Shown piece by piece: positions 16,777 to 25,726 of a stretch of DNA of 64,000 nt. Below the pieces are notes generated by a model that did no database searches, was not told the origin of the DNA, and saw only the letters and a program-made list of their open reading frames with translations. The DNA is taken from positions 620,001 to 684,000 of the forward strand of contig CAWAKB010000005.1 in NCBI GenBank assembly GCA_963782555.1. The letters are read 5' to 3'. Within the stretch, counting starts at the first letter, position 1; each line of letters opens with the position of its first letter. The stretch is from Hyphomicrobium_A sp963782555 (GTDB taxonomy: Bacteria > Pseudomonadota > Alphaproteobacteria > Rhizobiales > Hyphomicrobiaceae). A program made the position numbers and the translations under genes.

Positions 16777-18486
16777 CTAAGCCGACGAGCGCAACGATGC
16801 ATCGTCATATCGTGGCAGGATGACGTTGAAGATTGCGCCTCCGCCGGGTGCAGGTTCATGTGTAATCTGGCCGTTGAACATGACGACAAGCTTTCTGGTA
16901 ATGCTCAACCCCAACCCTGTTCCACCGGTCTGTCGATTGTCGCCAGCGTTGATCTGGAAGAACTTGTCAAAAATATTATCCTTGTAGGCCTCGGGGATAC
17001 CTGGTCCGTGATCGCGAACAGAAATGCAGACGCCTGCATCCCGTTTCTCAATTCCGACGACAACTTCCGCGTTGCGGGGCGAAAACTTGATGGCATTGGA
17101 GACTAAATTGGTGACGATCTCAATGAGCGCGCCGCTGTCTGCGAGAACGAGGCCATTTTGGGCCCCAGCATCTACGCGCACTGACACCCCTAAGCTTGAG
17201 GCATAATCTTTAAGGCAGGCAATAGTCTGCTCGACGTGCGTGCGAACGTCCAACCTTTCAAGATCGATCGTCCTTCGGCCCGCGTCCATCGCCTGGGTCT
17301 CCAAGAGGTCATTCACCAAACGAACGAGCCGCTCGCAGTTCACCTGCGCGATCTTCACCATGCGCATCGGTGCTGCCCCGCGCCGGCTACTCCGGCCGTA
17401 ACGAGCTTGAGCGATGCGCTGATCGAGGTGAGTGGCGTGCGAAGCTCATGATTGACGGTTGAGATGAATTCGTCCTTCACGCGCTCTGTACGCTTGCGCT
17501 CGGTGATGTCACGGGTGACACCCACCAGGTAGGAGTTCTTATCGACTTGGATGAATTTCAAACTGATTTCTACAGGGAACGTCGATCCATTCTTTCGCCG
17601 GTGAACACGCTCAATGAGCGCACCGCCGACCTCTCGGATCTGCGAGAGTAACCCATTCAGCTCGGCAAACTGTGAGGAATAGGCATCAGGGGCATTCGGC
17701 AGCATAACGACAAGATGTTGTGGAGTTCGTGGCCACGTCCAAGCCCAGGTCGCCAAGACCAGGACGGCGATGCCACCCAGTGCGAATTTTCCGAGACGCT
17801 GCGCCTCGCAGTTATGGATTACGAACGCTCCAGCCAGGGCAATTGGTGCGAGGCCGGCGGCGAACATTGGTTCTGTTGCGGACACGGCGGTCGTGGTCGT
17901 GATCCATGTCAGCGTGAGAAGTCGCAACAGTCGTGGCACCCACAAGCAGCGCGGCAGTTGGTCGGGAAAGCCAAAGGCACAGAGTGGTCACCAGCGCCGG
18001 AGCGGATGCCTCCAGGGCCCAGGGGGCGAGCTGCTCCGACAGCAGCGCTGTCGCTGACGCAGCAATTGAGGTTTGGGCCAATAGGAGTGCGGCACCGATT
18101 AAGGCATTGCCGGGACAAGTAGGAGGACACCCGCGGCCAGCAGTGCGGCGGCCAGCGGCGCATCGATCAAACCTGCCAGGACAAATCCAAACAGGGATAG
18201 TCCGGCCCATGCCCACCGTCTGGCAGATGACTCGGCTTGGCCGAACCCGGCGAACGTCGCCATTGCGGTGGGCAGAACGCCCCAGGGCGCAGTAAGCGGT
18301 GTTGCCGCCGCCATAACACCGGCACTCGCGGCGACAACCGCTGCTATCGGCCGCCGGCTCCAGAAGCGATCTTGCCGCCAGCGTCCGGTCTGCCCTACGC
18401 TCCGCTTCGGTCAGCCCAAGCGCTGGCTGAAGAAGGCCGGGTTCTAACTTAGAGGCTGGTATCGTTCTGAGGGGCAGGCCAGTCAT
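16777..18486 (-). pseudogene. membrane sensor histidine kinase with PAS domain, frameshifted
   Basis: Two-component sensor kinase. From the N-terminus: a hydrophobic multi-span region (MAAATPLTAPWGVLPTAMA, LSLFGFVLAGLIDAPL, LIGAALLLAQTSIAASATAL), a PAS domain (IERVHRRKNGSTFPVEISLK ... GVTRDITERKRTE), the phospho-acceptor helix STVNHELRTPLTSISASL, and the ATP-binding domain with N-box NLVSNAIKFS, G1 DHGPGIP and G2 GGTGLGLSI. Frame changes are needed near 17370 (between HisKA and ATPase), near 17930 and near 18120, and the start (ATG 18486) is a guess. No response regulator gene is next to it. All signature residues are kept. Confidence 0.8.
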
Positions 18487-18553
18487 CATCGCCTGATCGC
18501 ATGACAAGTCGAATGCCGGAGCTGTGGGGCCCGCAGCGAAGCCCCACATGCAA

Positions 18554-18581
18554 GGGCCGCCCAGCAACGACTGAGCGGCCC
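18554..18581 (-). terminator. hairpin after the secreted esterase gene
   Basis: GGGCCGC ... GCGGCCC with a 14-base loop, 35 bases after the esterase stop on the minus strand; TTGC follows. A weak terminator candidate. Confidence 0.4.
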
Positions 18582-18615
18582 AGAGAGAGAAGCAATCGCT
18601 TCCCGCACGGACTCC

Positions 18616-19812
18616 TTAGTGATGCCCGTTGTAGGAATAGTGTTGGTTCTGATGCTTGTGCCGTCCCAGGTTCTTCGACAGCCAAGACATCATGAAGTCG
18701 GCCACCTTGGCGCTGTTCTTTTCGAGCATGACCATGTGGCCGTTGCCCGGCAAGCCGACGTCTGGCAGCCGGATGTAATCGGCGTCGACACCCGCCTGCT
18801 CTAGGTAGTTCGCCGTGCAGTAGTCATAGCCAGCGTGATAGGAGGCCTCACTGGAGAACACCAGCACGGGGATGTCCAGCAGATGCGCCAGCTTGTGCGC
18901 GGGCTCCTGCTGGCGCTTGCACGACACGAGATCGGGGTCGTTGGACGGAACCGTCTCGATCTGCAGCTGGGATGGATCCGTGATGGGCGGATCGTAAGCC
19001 ATCGGTTCGGAAGTCACGCCCCATGCGCGTGCCGGCGAGCCATTCGACCACGGCGGCGGTGCGTTTTCGAATGGAGGGCCGCTGGGCTCGAGTGCCACCA
19101 CCGCCTTCACCAGATTGGGCCGCGCGTCTGCGATCACCCAGCCGTAGGAACCGGATTGCGAATGGGTCAGGATGATGGCCGGCCCGATCTTATCGAGCAG
19201 CGCCGCCACAGCGTCCCTGGTGAGCGCTTCGCCGTTGCCTGCAAACTCAACCTGCGAGGCGTAGAACTGATCGAAGACCGGATCACCGGCGAGACCCGTG
19301 CCCGGCCATTGAGTGTGAAAGTGAGCCTGGGGCCACGTATCCGAAAACGTCTCGGGCGCAGTGAACTGATGCTCGAACTTCATGGCTGTGCTGCGCCCGG
19401 TGGGCCCGTTCACATCGGGATGATAAGCCGACCTGCCACGCGCCGCCTGGTCGATGACATAGACCGTGTAGCCGGCACGCACGAAGTTGTGGGCCCAGCC
19501 CTCGCGGCCGTCTGGCGTCTCGAGGAAGTTGGTGCCGGTCTGGCCGCCACCATAAATCATAACCACTGGATACTTCTGGGTCTTCCCAGCCGGAACGAAA
19601 TACTCGACATAGATCTGCCCCGTCATGATCTGATCGCCGTCGGCCGGAACGTAATGGCCGCCGGCAAAGAAATAGCCGTGCTCTTTAAGGACGAGCGGCG
19701 GGTTCTTTTGCACGCCGTGAGCAAAAACCGGAGCAGTGAGCAGCGCGAGTGCCGTCGCAGAAAATGCAGCGGAAGCCGCGGCTTGTTTCAATTTTTTGGT
19801 ACTGAAGCTCAA
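18616..19812 (-). CDS. secreted alpha/beta hydrolase, esterase-713-like, 398 aa
   Basis: Intact exported hydrolase. A TTG start at 19812 is chosen because AGGGAGG lies 5 bases before it and the signal peptide follows (LKQAAASAAFSATALALLTA, cleavage at VFAHG); an earlier in-frame TTG at 19863 lacks a ribosome-binding site. Family marks: LKEHGYFFAGGHYV at the mature N-terminus, VVMIYGGGQTGTNF, DQAARGRS, nucleophile elbow THSQSGSYGW, possible acid in VFSSEASYH and His in GNGHMVMLEKN. These fit the Alcaligenes esterase 713-like hydrolases with an N-terminal extension. A His-rich tail closes the protein. The natural substrate is unknown. A related N-terminus is found divergently at 20055. Confidence 0.85.
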   Translation of the reverse strand: MSFSTKKLKQAAASAAFSATALALLTAPVFAHGVQKNPPLVLKEHGYFFAGGHYVPADGDQIMTGQIYVEYFVPAGKTQKYPVVMIYGGGQTGTNFLETPDGREGWAHNFVRAGYTVYVIDQAARGRSAYHPDVNGPTGRSTAMKFEHQFTAPETFSDTWPQAHFHTQWPGTGLAGDPVFDQFYASQVEFAGNGEALTRDAVAALLDKIGPAIILTHSQSGSYGWVIADARPNLVKAVVALEPSGPPFENAPPPWSNGSPARAWGVTSEPMAYDPPITDPSQLQIETVPSNDPDLVSCKRQQEPAHKLAHLLDIPVLVFSSEASYHAGYDYCTANYLEQAGVDADYIRLPDVGLPGNGHMVMLEKNSAKVADFMMSWLSKNLGRHKHQNQHYSYNGHH

Positions 19813-20054
19813 TGAAGCCTCCCTTTGAATAACTGGCGGCGATTGGTTGGCACGCTGCCGCAAAAAGCCGCCAATGTTTTCGTTGATGTCACGTTGAGCC
19901 TATCTTGATATGCCCTGCCTTCACCTTTCGTCAGAGCACTCGCAACGCAATAGGCAGCAGCATTCTTACATGTGCCGCGCCCATCTCGCTTGGGGCGCAG
20001 CGAACCATCTGTGCACCAAGGGAACGGACTAATAACTCAAGGGAGGATTGCGGT

Positions 20055-20561
20055 ATGCATTTAACAAAGTTGTTTCTACAGATGGCAGTAGTTCTTGTCA
20101 CGGCATCGATTATGACATCGTCTTCAGGTGCGATGGCTGGAGACCACCGAAACAGGAAACCGTTGGTCATATCCCATCAGGGGATGTTCTTTGTCGGTGG
20201 CGACGTCATCTACAACCGGCCGACGGACAACGTGTCGCCTCTGAATGGCTTTATCGGCGGTGGTCAGCTTGGCTACAACTGGCAATTGGACAAAAACTTT
20301 GTCGCGGGCATGGAGGCGGATATCGACGGCATAAATGCCGGCAGCAATGGCTCCTTTGCAAACGCGACGACACTGCAGGGCTCTGGCGGTCCTCTTCCTT
20401 TCACGGTATCGGCAGTTGGCGAAGTTGAGCGTAGTCTCAATTATGTCGGGACGTTGCGGGGGGCGTCTCGGCGCTCTCGTTACTCCGAGCTTGCTGGTCT
20501 ACGGCACCGGGGGCCTCGCCTACGGCGGAATTCACGGGGAGAACCGCTACATAGCGGCTAG
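20055..20561 (+). pseudogene. chimera: esterase N-terminus joined to Omp31-like barrel
   Basis: ATG at 20055 after AAGGGAGG opens a signal peptide (LFLQMAVVLVTASIMTSSS) and a mature start KPLVISHQGMFFVGGDV that resembles the neighbouring esterase (PLVLKEHGYFFAGGHYV). From about residue 58 it changes to a beta-barrel of the Omp31 type (LNGFIGGGQLGYNWQLDKNF, VAGMEADIDGIN, SLNYVGTLRG). A frameshift near 20455 follows, after which GRLGALVTPSLLVYGTGGLA continues the barrel in another frame until about 20550. The last strands are missing. This looks like a recombination joint between two exported-protein genes followed by decay. Confidence 0.65.
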
Positions 20562-20716
20562 CCGAGAGATCCAGTGGCGCCAAGACCGGACTCACCTTCT
20601 GGTACAGTGGTTGGCATTGACGTTATCGATCATCTCGCTGAGCGTTGCTGTGCTGGTCGCCGTGTTCAAGTGATGAGCGTGATGGGCGGTTCGCGTCCAA
20701 AGGCGAAGGAAGAGCA

Positions 20717-20957
20717 ATGCCCCAGCATCCGAGTGAAGCCGACGCCCTCCACACCCTCCTCGTCAAGCGCGCGGATGCGCTGGTGGGGTGCCTTCGAGGG
20801 CTCGGAGGAAGAAGTCGAGCTCCAAGAGATCGTTACCGTGATTGAACCCTACGAGCGCAAGCGCTGGCCTGAGGGCAAAGCGCCGGGGCGGAAAGGGCTA
20901 ATAGGAGCGCTACGGCCATGCGGCACCGCTACCGAGGCTTCGGCAAGTACAGCATAA
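20717..20957 (+). pseudogene. small hypothetical protein with frameshift
   Basis: ATG at 20717 (GAAGGAAGAG upstream) gives MPQHPSEADALHTLLVKRAD and then, after a shift near 20795, the acidic EEEVELQEIVTVIEPYERKR, WPEGKAPGRKG. This helix-rich acidic pattern is typical of small Hyphomicrobiales hypothetical proteins. No function known. Confidence 0.4.
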
Positions 20958-21253
20958 ATGAGCTCGACCCATGGGACGGCGGGATGACGCCCACTATGAT
21001 CCTCGCCGTCGTCGAAGCTGCAGAATTTCCGCGTCTCATGCGGTCGGAAAAACTCTCAAGACTGCGGGCTGTTCTCCGCCAGCACGACGAGGACCGTGAT
21101 CTGCACGAGAAAGTGATGCGCATGGTGGAGAGCGGGAACGTCCCTTGGTGGGCGCGTCTAAAAAGACGTTGGGACGAGATGATCTACGAGACTGATCGCT
21201 ACACCTCGTATGGTTCCCCACGCGGCGATAAGGATCATCCAGAAATCGACTAG
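20918..21253 (+). CDS. hypothetical protein, 111 aa
   Basis: ATG at 20918 with AGGAG 11 bases upstream. Soluble, charged, helical (TPTMILAVVEAAEFPRLMRS, EKLSRLRAVLRQHDEDRDLH), ending in a Trp-rich basic region (VPWWARLKRRWDEMIYETDR). The frame is intact, unlike its neighbours. No family recognised. Confidence 0.55.
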   Translation: MRHRYRGFGKYSINELDPWDGGMTPTMILAVVEAAEFPRLMRSEKLSRLRAVLRQHDEDRDLHEKVMRMVESGNVPWWARLKRRWDEMIYETDRYTSYGSPRGDKDHPEID

Positions 21254-21294
21254 CTCTCAATGCGGCTCTGGCTGCCTAAGCAGCCTCCAACCTC

Positions 21295-21497
21295 ATGTAC
21301 CAAGCCCTCCGCTCCGTCTCCGACAACCACGTGGTCGTCATCTTCCGGGACGGGTGCTTCTACGAGCTTCCCGACCATGTTCGACATCGTGGCCCGTGCG
21401 CCGCGGCGAGATCGCGACGCTCAAGCCGGAGTACCGCCTGGCGCTGGCGCGGGACGGTTTCGTGCTGGAGCTCGCGGTGTTCAAGCCGGAGGCGTGA
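21295..21497 (+). pseudogene. short conserved-type protein, frameshifted copy
   Basis: ATG at 21295 reads MYQALRSVSDNHVVVIFRDG and CFYELPDHVR; after a frame change near 21385 the product continues VRRGEIATLKPEYRLALARD, GFVLELAVFKPEA. The C-terminal signature (LKPEYRLAL-RDG-VL-...-F-PE) recurs in remnants at 24411-24497 and perhaps near 22,390. Function unknown. Confidence 0.5.
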
Positions 21498-21577
21498 AGG
21501 CTCAAGGTTGGTGCATCAGGAAGCACGTTTTGTGATAGGGTGACTGCATCGAGGAGGCTCGCGAGGGACGAGCCAAA

Positions 21578-22160
21578 ATGAGATCACTGCTTGCGACCGC
21601 CGGCTGCCTGGTCTGCGCTTTGTTGCTGCCCGCCGCGGCGGCGTCGGGGGGGCATCTCCGACGTCGTCGCCTTTCCGGCCGAAATAGCAGCCGATTTTCA
21701 CCGAGCGTTTCCCGCGTCGACAATCGAGGATCCAAACTGCGCAAGCGAAGGCACGTCCACAAGTTGCGCGTCGAATTTTCGCATCGTGACCAGGAATGCC
21801 GAACTCGTGGTTGCCGGCTGCAGCACCACCTACTACGCACAAGGCGGCAATGGGGTGCTTGAGGACATCGATTGCTCCGCTGCCGGCGGGAGCGGAACAA
21901 TAACTCAGGCCTCTCCGGCCGAACATAGCGAACTTCTGGCGATCCGCTCACGCCTTCTTGCGATCGTGATCGGCCGTACTCAATCCCACCTTCCTCCTGA
22001 GGAGCAAACGCTGATGGCAGTGCGGGTCGAGCGGGGCGAGAGCGTGACAGCGGGTGAGTGGAGCTACTCGGTTGATGAGAAGTACAACATCATGAGTGCC
22101 ACTGCACGTCGTGGCTTTGAACCGGTCAAGGCTGAGTTTGAACGACGGTTCGGCCGGTAG
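21578..22160 (+). pseudogene. exported Cys-containing protein, frameshift in a G7 tract
   Basis: The signal peptide frame (MRSLLATAGCLVCALLLPAA, ATG 21578) and the body frame (ISDVVAFPAEIAADFHRAFP ...) meet at a run of seven G near 21,646-21,652; with six G the two join as AAAASGGISDVV. The body has four Cys (PNCASEG, TSCAS, VAGCST, DIDCSA), suggesting two disulphides, and a basic helical tail (GFEPVKAEFERRFGR). About 190 residues. Unknown function. The homopolymer makes a sequencing error or phase variation likely. Confidence 0.55.
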
Positions 22161-22579
22161 AACGTCGTCCCTTGGTCAGACGTCGTGCAGCCGGGGAGAC
22201 TTCTTCGGCTTTCGCACATGGTCTTCCTCGGCGCCGCGTGCGTTGCGCTCCTCAGTGGTCTCGATCTCCTCAGCGGCAAAAGTATGTGTGACGCGTTCAC
22301 CGCTCCCATCACCCGCCCAATGCCAGCACCGCACCCGACTGTTGGCCTCCACCTGCTCGATATGCATTGGCACATTGGCTCGACCTCGAGGAGCAGGGCT
22401 ACGTCCTGATGCGGATCGGCTTGGCTGCTTTCACAAGCTCGACGTTCAGCTTGCCGTCGGCTCGCATCCTCGGTAAGGCGTTCCACGCCGGCGGCGAGCT
22501 GAGCGCGCTGTTCAGCGCGAATGGGAATTCCCATTGAGGGGGACGGCAATGATCTGGTGATCCGGGACGTAACTCTAAG
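22161..22579. other. 419-base gap with gene scraps
   Basis: No complete gene. On the plus strand near 22,385-22,430 the peptide LEEQGYVLMRIGLAAFTS resembles the C-terminus of the small protein family at 21295. On the minus strand a 65-residue frame (22176-22373, VRCWHWAGDGSGERVTHTFA, then acidic and basic residues) has protein-like composition but no recognised family. Confidence 0.35.
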
Positions 22580-24203
22580 TTAGTGTGCAGGGGATGCAAC
22601 TAGGCTTTCATTTGAGCTTATTGTCCTGCCGCATCGAGCTACCATGAATTCGCCAATCGGTGCGAGTGGCGAGCACTTCCAACTGGCAAGATCGACTGCG
22701 TAGTAGCTGGATACCTCGCGCAACGATGTATTCAGATCGCCCTTCGTATTGTCCTTTGTGAAGGTGAAATAAATAGTTGCGTATTCCGCAAGGATTAGGG
22801 GGCTCCGATTGTAGTGGTAAAACCGAAAATGCAAGTTGGGAAACATCTCGCTGACAAGTCGGCTTCGACCTTCGTCGCCTCCCTTCATGATCGCGCTGTG
22901 GACAGAGAGTGGCCGCCAGTTATTATCAATGATCAACCAAAGCTGGGACTCGGGTTGGCTGGGCGAAGGAAGGTGCCGCTGCTCTGCCGTGTTTGCGCCT
23001 GCGTTGGCGACCAAGGTTCCCAAGAACTCCACCATCACAGAACACAGCGATTGTAAACGCACACGCTGCAATTGCACCCACGTTCGATAGAATAGAACTT
23101 TGGCGCAAACGCACGTCGAGTTGCGCCGTCAGTAACAGCGCAATAATTAGCACGACAGACGCAAACTCCATCAATGTGATCGCATAGTCGCGCTCATAGA
23201 GAAAAATGTGTTCTCCAACCGAGAGCGCCAGCAACACCGCTAACGCTAGCGAGACCGATCGCTGTCTCGCGCAAATTGCGGCTACGAGGGCGACCGCGCA
23301 CAACGCGGGCGTTGCATAGGATAGAGCGATCAAAACCGGCGGGGTTTGGACCCGCAATACGATCCAGCTGAGCCAATCCATAGCATTGGGGGCCATCCCC
23401 CCGCGCGTGTAAATGAATGCAGCAAAGTAATACAGGGACTTGCCAAAGAGGCGGAGATCGAAGTTTTGATCGGCGAACCAGATCAGAAGCCATAGAGCTG
23501 CGGCGCCAGCCAACAGCGCCCCTCCCTTGATGAGCGTAGCGCGATTGGGGCCCGCTGAAAGCAATGCATATGCGCCGGCAGTCGCCGGCAACAAGGCTAA
23601 GGTAGGCTTCACGGCCAAGGTCAGTCCGACGGCGACTGTCATTGCTATCGAACTGATCTTTACTCCATCGCGGGTTCGTAACATCATCCCGACGGTCAGA
23701 AAGACGACGGCTGGCTCAATCGCCACATAGTCGGGCTGCAATAGGGCATAGAAGAAACTCAAGTGCCGTGAATAAAGCACTAGTAGGCAAATTGATCCGG
23801 CAATTGCTCTGGCGGCAACCGTTCGGATCGGAACTAGCATCCATGTGAAGCAGGCGGCGTTAGTGATCTGCAAGCCGATGATGGAGATATAGCAAAAGAG
23901 ATCGATGCGAGGCCATAAAGAGCGAGGCGGCAATCCGAATTCGGACAAGGCGACTTGAATCGCTTTGTGATAGAGGTTGATCAGTTGCCCTTGCGGTAGG
24001 AACAGGAAGGCGCCTGGCTCGTAAAGAGATCGCAGGGAGTAGAAATACCGGATTCCAACCAACTCTTCGTACAGCCCCGTGAGTGTCCACCCATGCGCGG
24101 CGACTACTGCTACTGGCCAAAGCAACGCGACAGACGCCGCAAAGAATGCGACCGCCCCTGACGAGCCAAGCCCGTTATCACGTGACCTTCGAGTGAACTT
24201 CAT
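22580..24203 (-). pseudogene. multi-spanning membrane protein, probable glycosyltransferase-like, frameshifted
   Basis: About 540 residues with ten or more membrane segments (AVAFFAASVALLWPVAVVAA, IIGLQITNAACFTWMLVP, FLTVGMMLRTR, AMTVAVGLTLAVKPTLALLP, VLIALSYATPALCAVALVAA). The large loop after the first helix (YEELVGIRYFYSLRSLYEP) and the overall layout resemble GT-C-type glycosyltransferases (ArnT/PMT-like), but no clear catalytic Asp motif is visible. Near 23,050 the frame changes; a soluble C-terminal domain (LWLIIDNNWRPLSVHSAIMK, RFYHYNRSPLILAEYATIYF) then runs to 22580. ATG 24203 is chosen because the sequence upstream lacks protein character. Function uncertain. Confidence 0.55.
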
Positions 24204-24410
24204 AGGAACGATCGAGCAGAGCCCCACCCTAAAATCATTTGACGCGGCGCTAAGGACCAATGCTAGCCCAACGCTGCGGTACTCGCTCGAAAGTCCTTCC
24301 TGTTTGCTGTGGATACTGAGATTGTTTTGGCGCCCAGTCAGTTCGTCTACGTGGGAACGGCTCTGCCGTTCCCACGTGTTCTCGCTACGCTCATCACTGG
24401 ATGATGGAAA

Positions 24411-24497
24411 AAAATCGAGGCGCTCGGGCGGAATCTCGCACGTGACGGCTACGTGCTGGTGAAGACAAGCACGGCGGCATTCCAGCCGGAGGTGTGA
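24411..24497 (+). pseudogene. C-terminal remnant of the small protein family at 21295
   Basis: The frame KKIEALGRNLARDGYVLVKT, STAAFQPEV with stop at 24495-24497 shares the ARDG(Y/F)VL...F(Q/K)PE ending with the gene at 21295. It has no start and is a fragment. Confidence 0.45.
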
Positions 24498-24509
24498 TAG
24501 AATGCGCCG

Positions 24510-24761
24510 ATGGCAAAGAGGCCAGACAACAATATCGTGGAGACGATACGCGCCGCGCATAAATCGGAGCGTGGCGCCCGGCGACAGTCGCTCACTGACA
24601 TTGTTGTCGGGCTGCTCTACGGCGCACTGATCGTCGGCGCGAGCATCGGGGCGATGCTCCTTGCCGAAGGCGCGGGTATAACTGGGCGCTGGCGCTACTT
24701 AGTAGCTGGCATCGCTGCGATTGCTGCATTTCTAGTTATCAATCGGGCGACAAAGCGCTGA
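24510..24761 (+). CDS. small two-helix membrane protein, 83 aa
   Basis: A basic cytoplasmic N-terminus (MAKRPDNNIVETIRAAHKSE) is followed by two membrane helices (DIVVGLLYGALIVGASIGAM, YLVAGIAAIAAFLVI) and a basic end. Composition is strongly protein-like. The ribosome-binding site is weak. No function recognised. Confidence 0.55.
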   Translation: MAKRPDNNIVETIRAAHKSERGARRQSLTDIVVGLLYGALIVGASIGAMLLAEGAGITGRWRYLVAGIAAIAAFLVINRATKR

Positions 24762-24887
24762 CCAGCCGTTACGATGCGTTCGACGCTCTGCCAAAGACAG
24801 CGCTTAAGCTCCACGGCGGAACGTTGTACGTCGCGTTCGCTCCTGGGCAGATCTCATTGCCGAAAGAGATCACTTCGTTGTTGAGCC

Positions 24888-25667
24888 TCAATGCGTCAAA
24901 ACGAACACGTTGCAGGCGCCCCCGAGAACGTCTGCAAGTCCGCGACGTGCGCCCCAGCTTAGTCGATGACCACAGATAGTATACCCCGTGTAGAAAAGAC
25001 CGTTCGAAGAGCTTTCAAGCAACCGCCAATCAGTGTGTTTGAATAGCGCACCCCAACGTTTTGCTCTGAAGTGCCACAGCTCCGAGATTGCGTTTCCCGT
25101 TTCGCCGTGGCGGGGCGCCAGAACGACACGACCGAAAAGTTGTGTGAAGTTTCGCTTACCCGTCGCTGAGATAACAATGTCCCGGTCAGCGCCGTTGGAC
25201 CCACTCAGTAGCGCAAGCCCAACTCGGACCAACCATGGGTAATGCGCCAACAGGGTCGCCAGCCGCCAGGTCGGCGAAGGCATCAGGTGAACAGCTAGGC
25301 CGCCTGGCTTGAGAACGCGATGAAGCTCGTCCTGGAACTCTACTACGTGCGGGATGTGCTCAAGCACGTTGGATGAGAACACCACATCAAAGGAGCGATC
25401 AGCGGAGGGCAGCCGATGGCCATCGTACATCTCAACTTTGAAGACAGAAGCCCTGGGCTCGATGTCCACAGAAATGACGCTGTACCCGCTTTGAGCCAAT
25501 TCCCGTGCTTGCCAGCCGGCGCCCCCTCCAATCTCAAGTACCTGACACGGCGGCACTTGTCCGTGCTTTGTGAAGATGTTGCGCACGCGCGCCAGCTCGT
25601 AGCGCCGAACGTCCGCCACGAATGGTTCGGGCGAACTTCCCGCCAGGGTGATTGGCGTCGAGTGCAT
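24888..25667 (-). CDS. SAM-dependent methyltransferase, 259 aa
   Basis: Class I methyltransferase (Methyltransf_11 type). Motif I is VLEIGGGAGWQARELA, followed by ISVDIEP (acidic residue binding SAM ribose), motif DVVFSSNVLEHIPHV and post-motif ELHRVLKPGGLAVHLMPSPT. The C-terminal half has family-like helices and a hydrophobic end. ATG at 25667 is preceded by AGGAAC; a longer in-frame start at 25715 lacks support. The layout resembles methyltransferases that modify sugars or small metabolites; the substrate is unknown. The next gene on the same strand is the SRAP gene upstream. Confidence 0.85.
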   Translation of the reverse strand: MHSTPITLAGSSPEPFVADVRRYELARVRNIFTKHGQVPPCQVLEIGGGAGWQARELAQSGYSVISVDIEPRASVFKVEMYDGHRLPSADRSFDVVFSSNVLEHIPHVVEFQDELHRVLKPGGLAVHLMPSPTWRLATLLAHYPWLVRVGLALLSGSNGADRDIVISATGKRNFTQLFGRVVLAPRHGETGNAISELWHFRAKRWGALFKHTDWRLLESSSNGLFYTGYTICGHRLSWGARRGLADVLGGACNVFVLTH

Positions 25668-25726
25668 TGCCCTGTTCCTACCCGCGGAATGGTTGTAAGC
25701 ACGGAAAGCCAACACTGCTTACCGCT

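Noticed and set aside
18835..19815. 326-residue plus-strand frame
   Set aside because: Antisense to the secreted esterase, with no family features and no ribosome-binding site.
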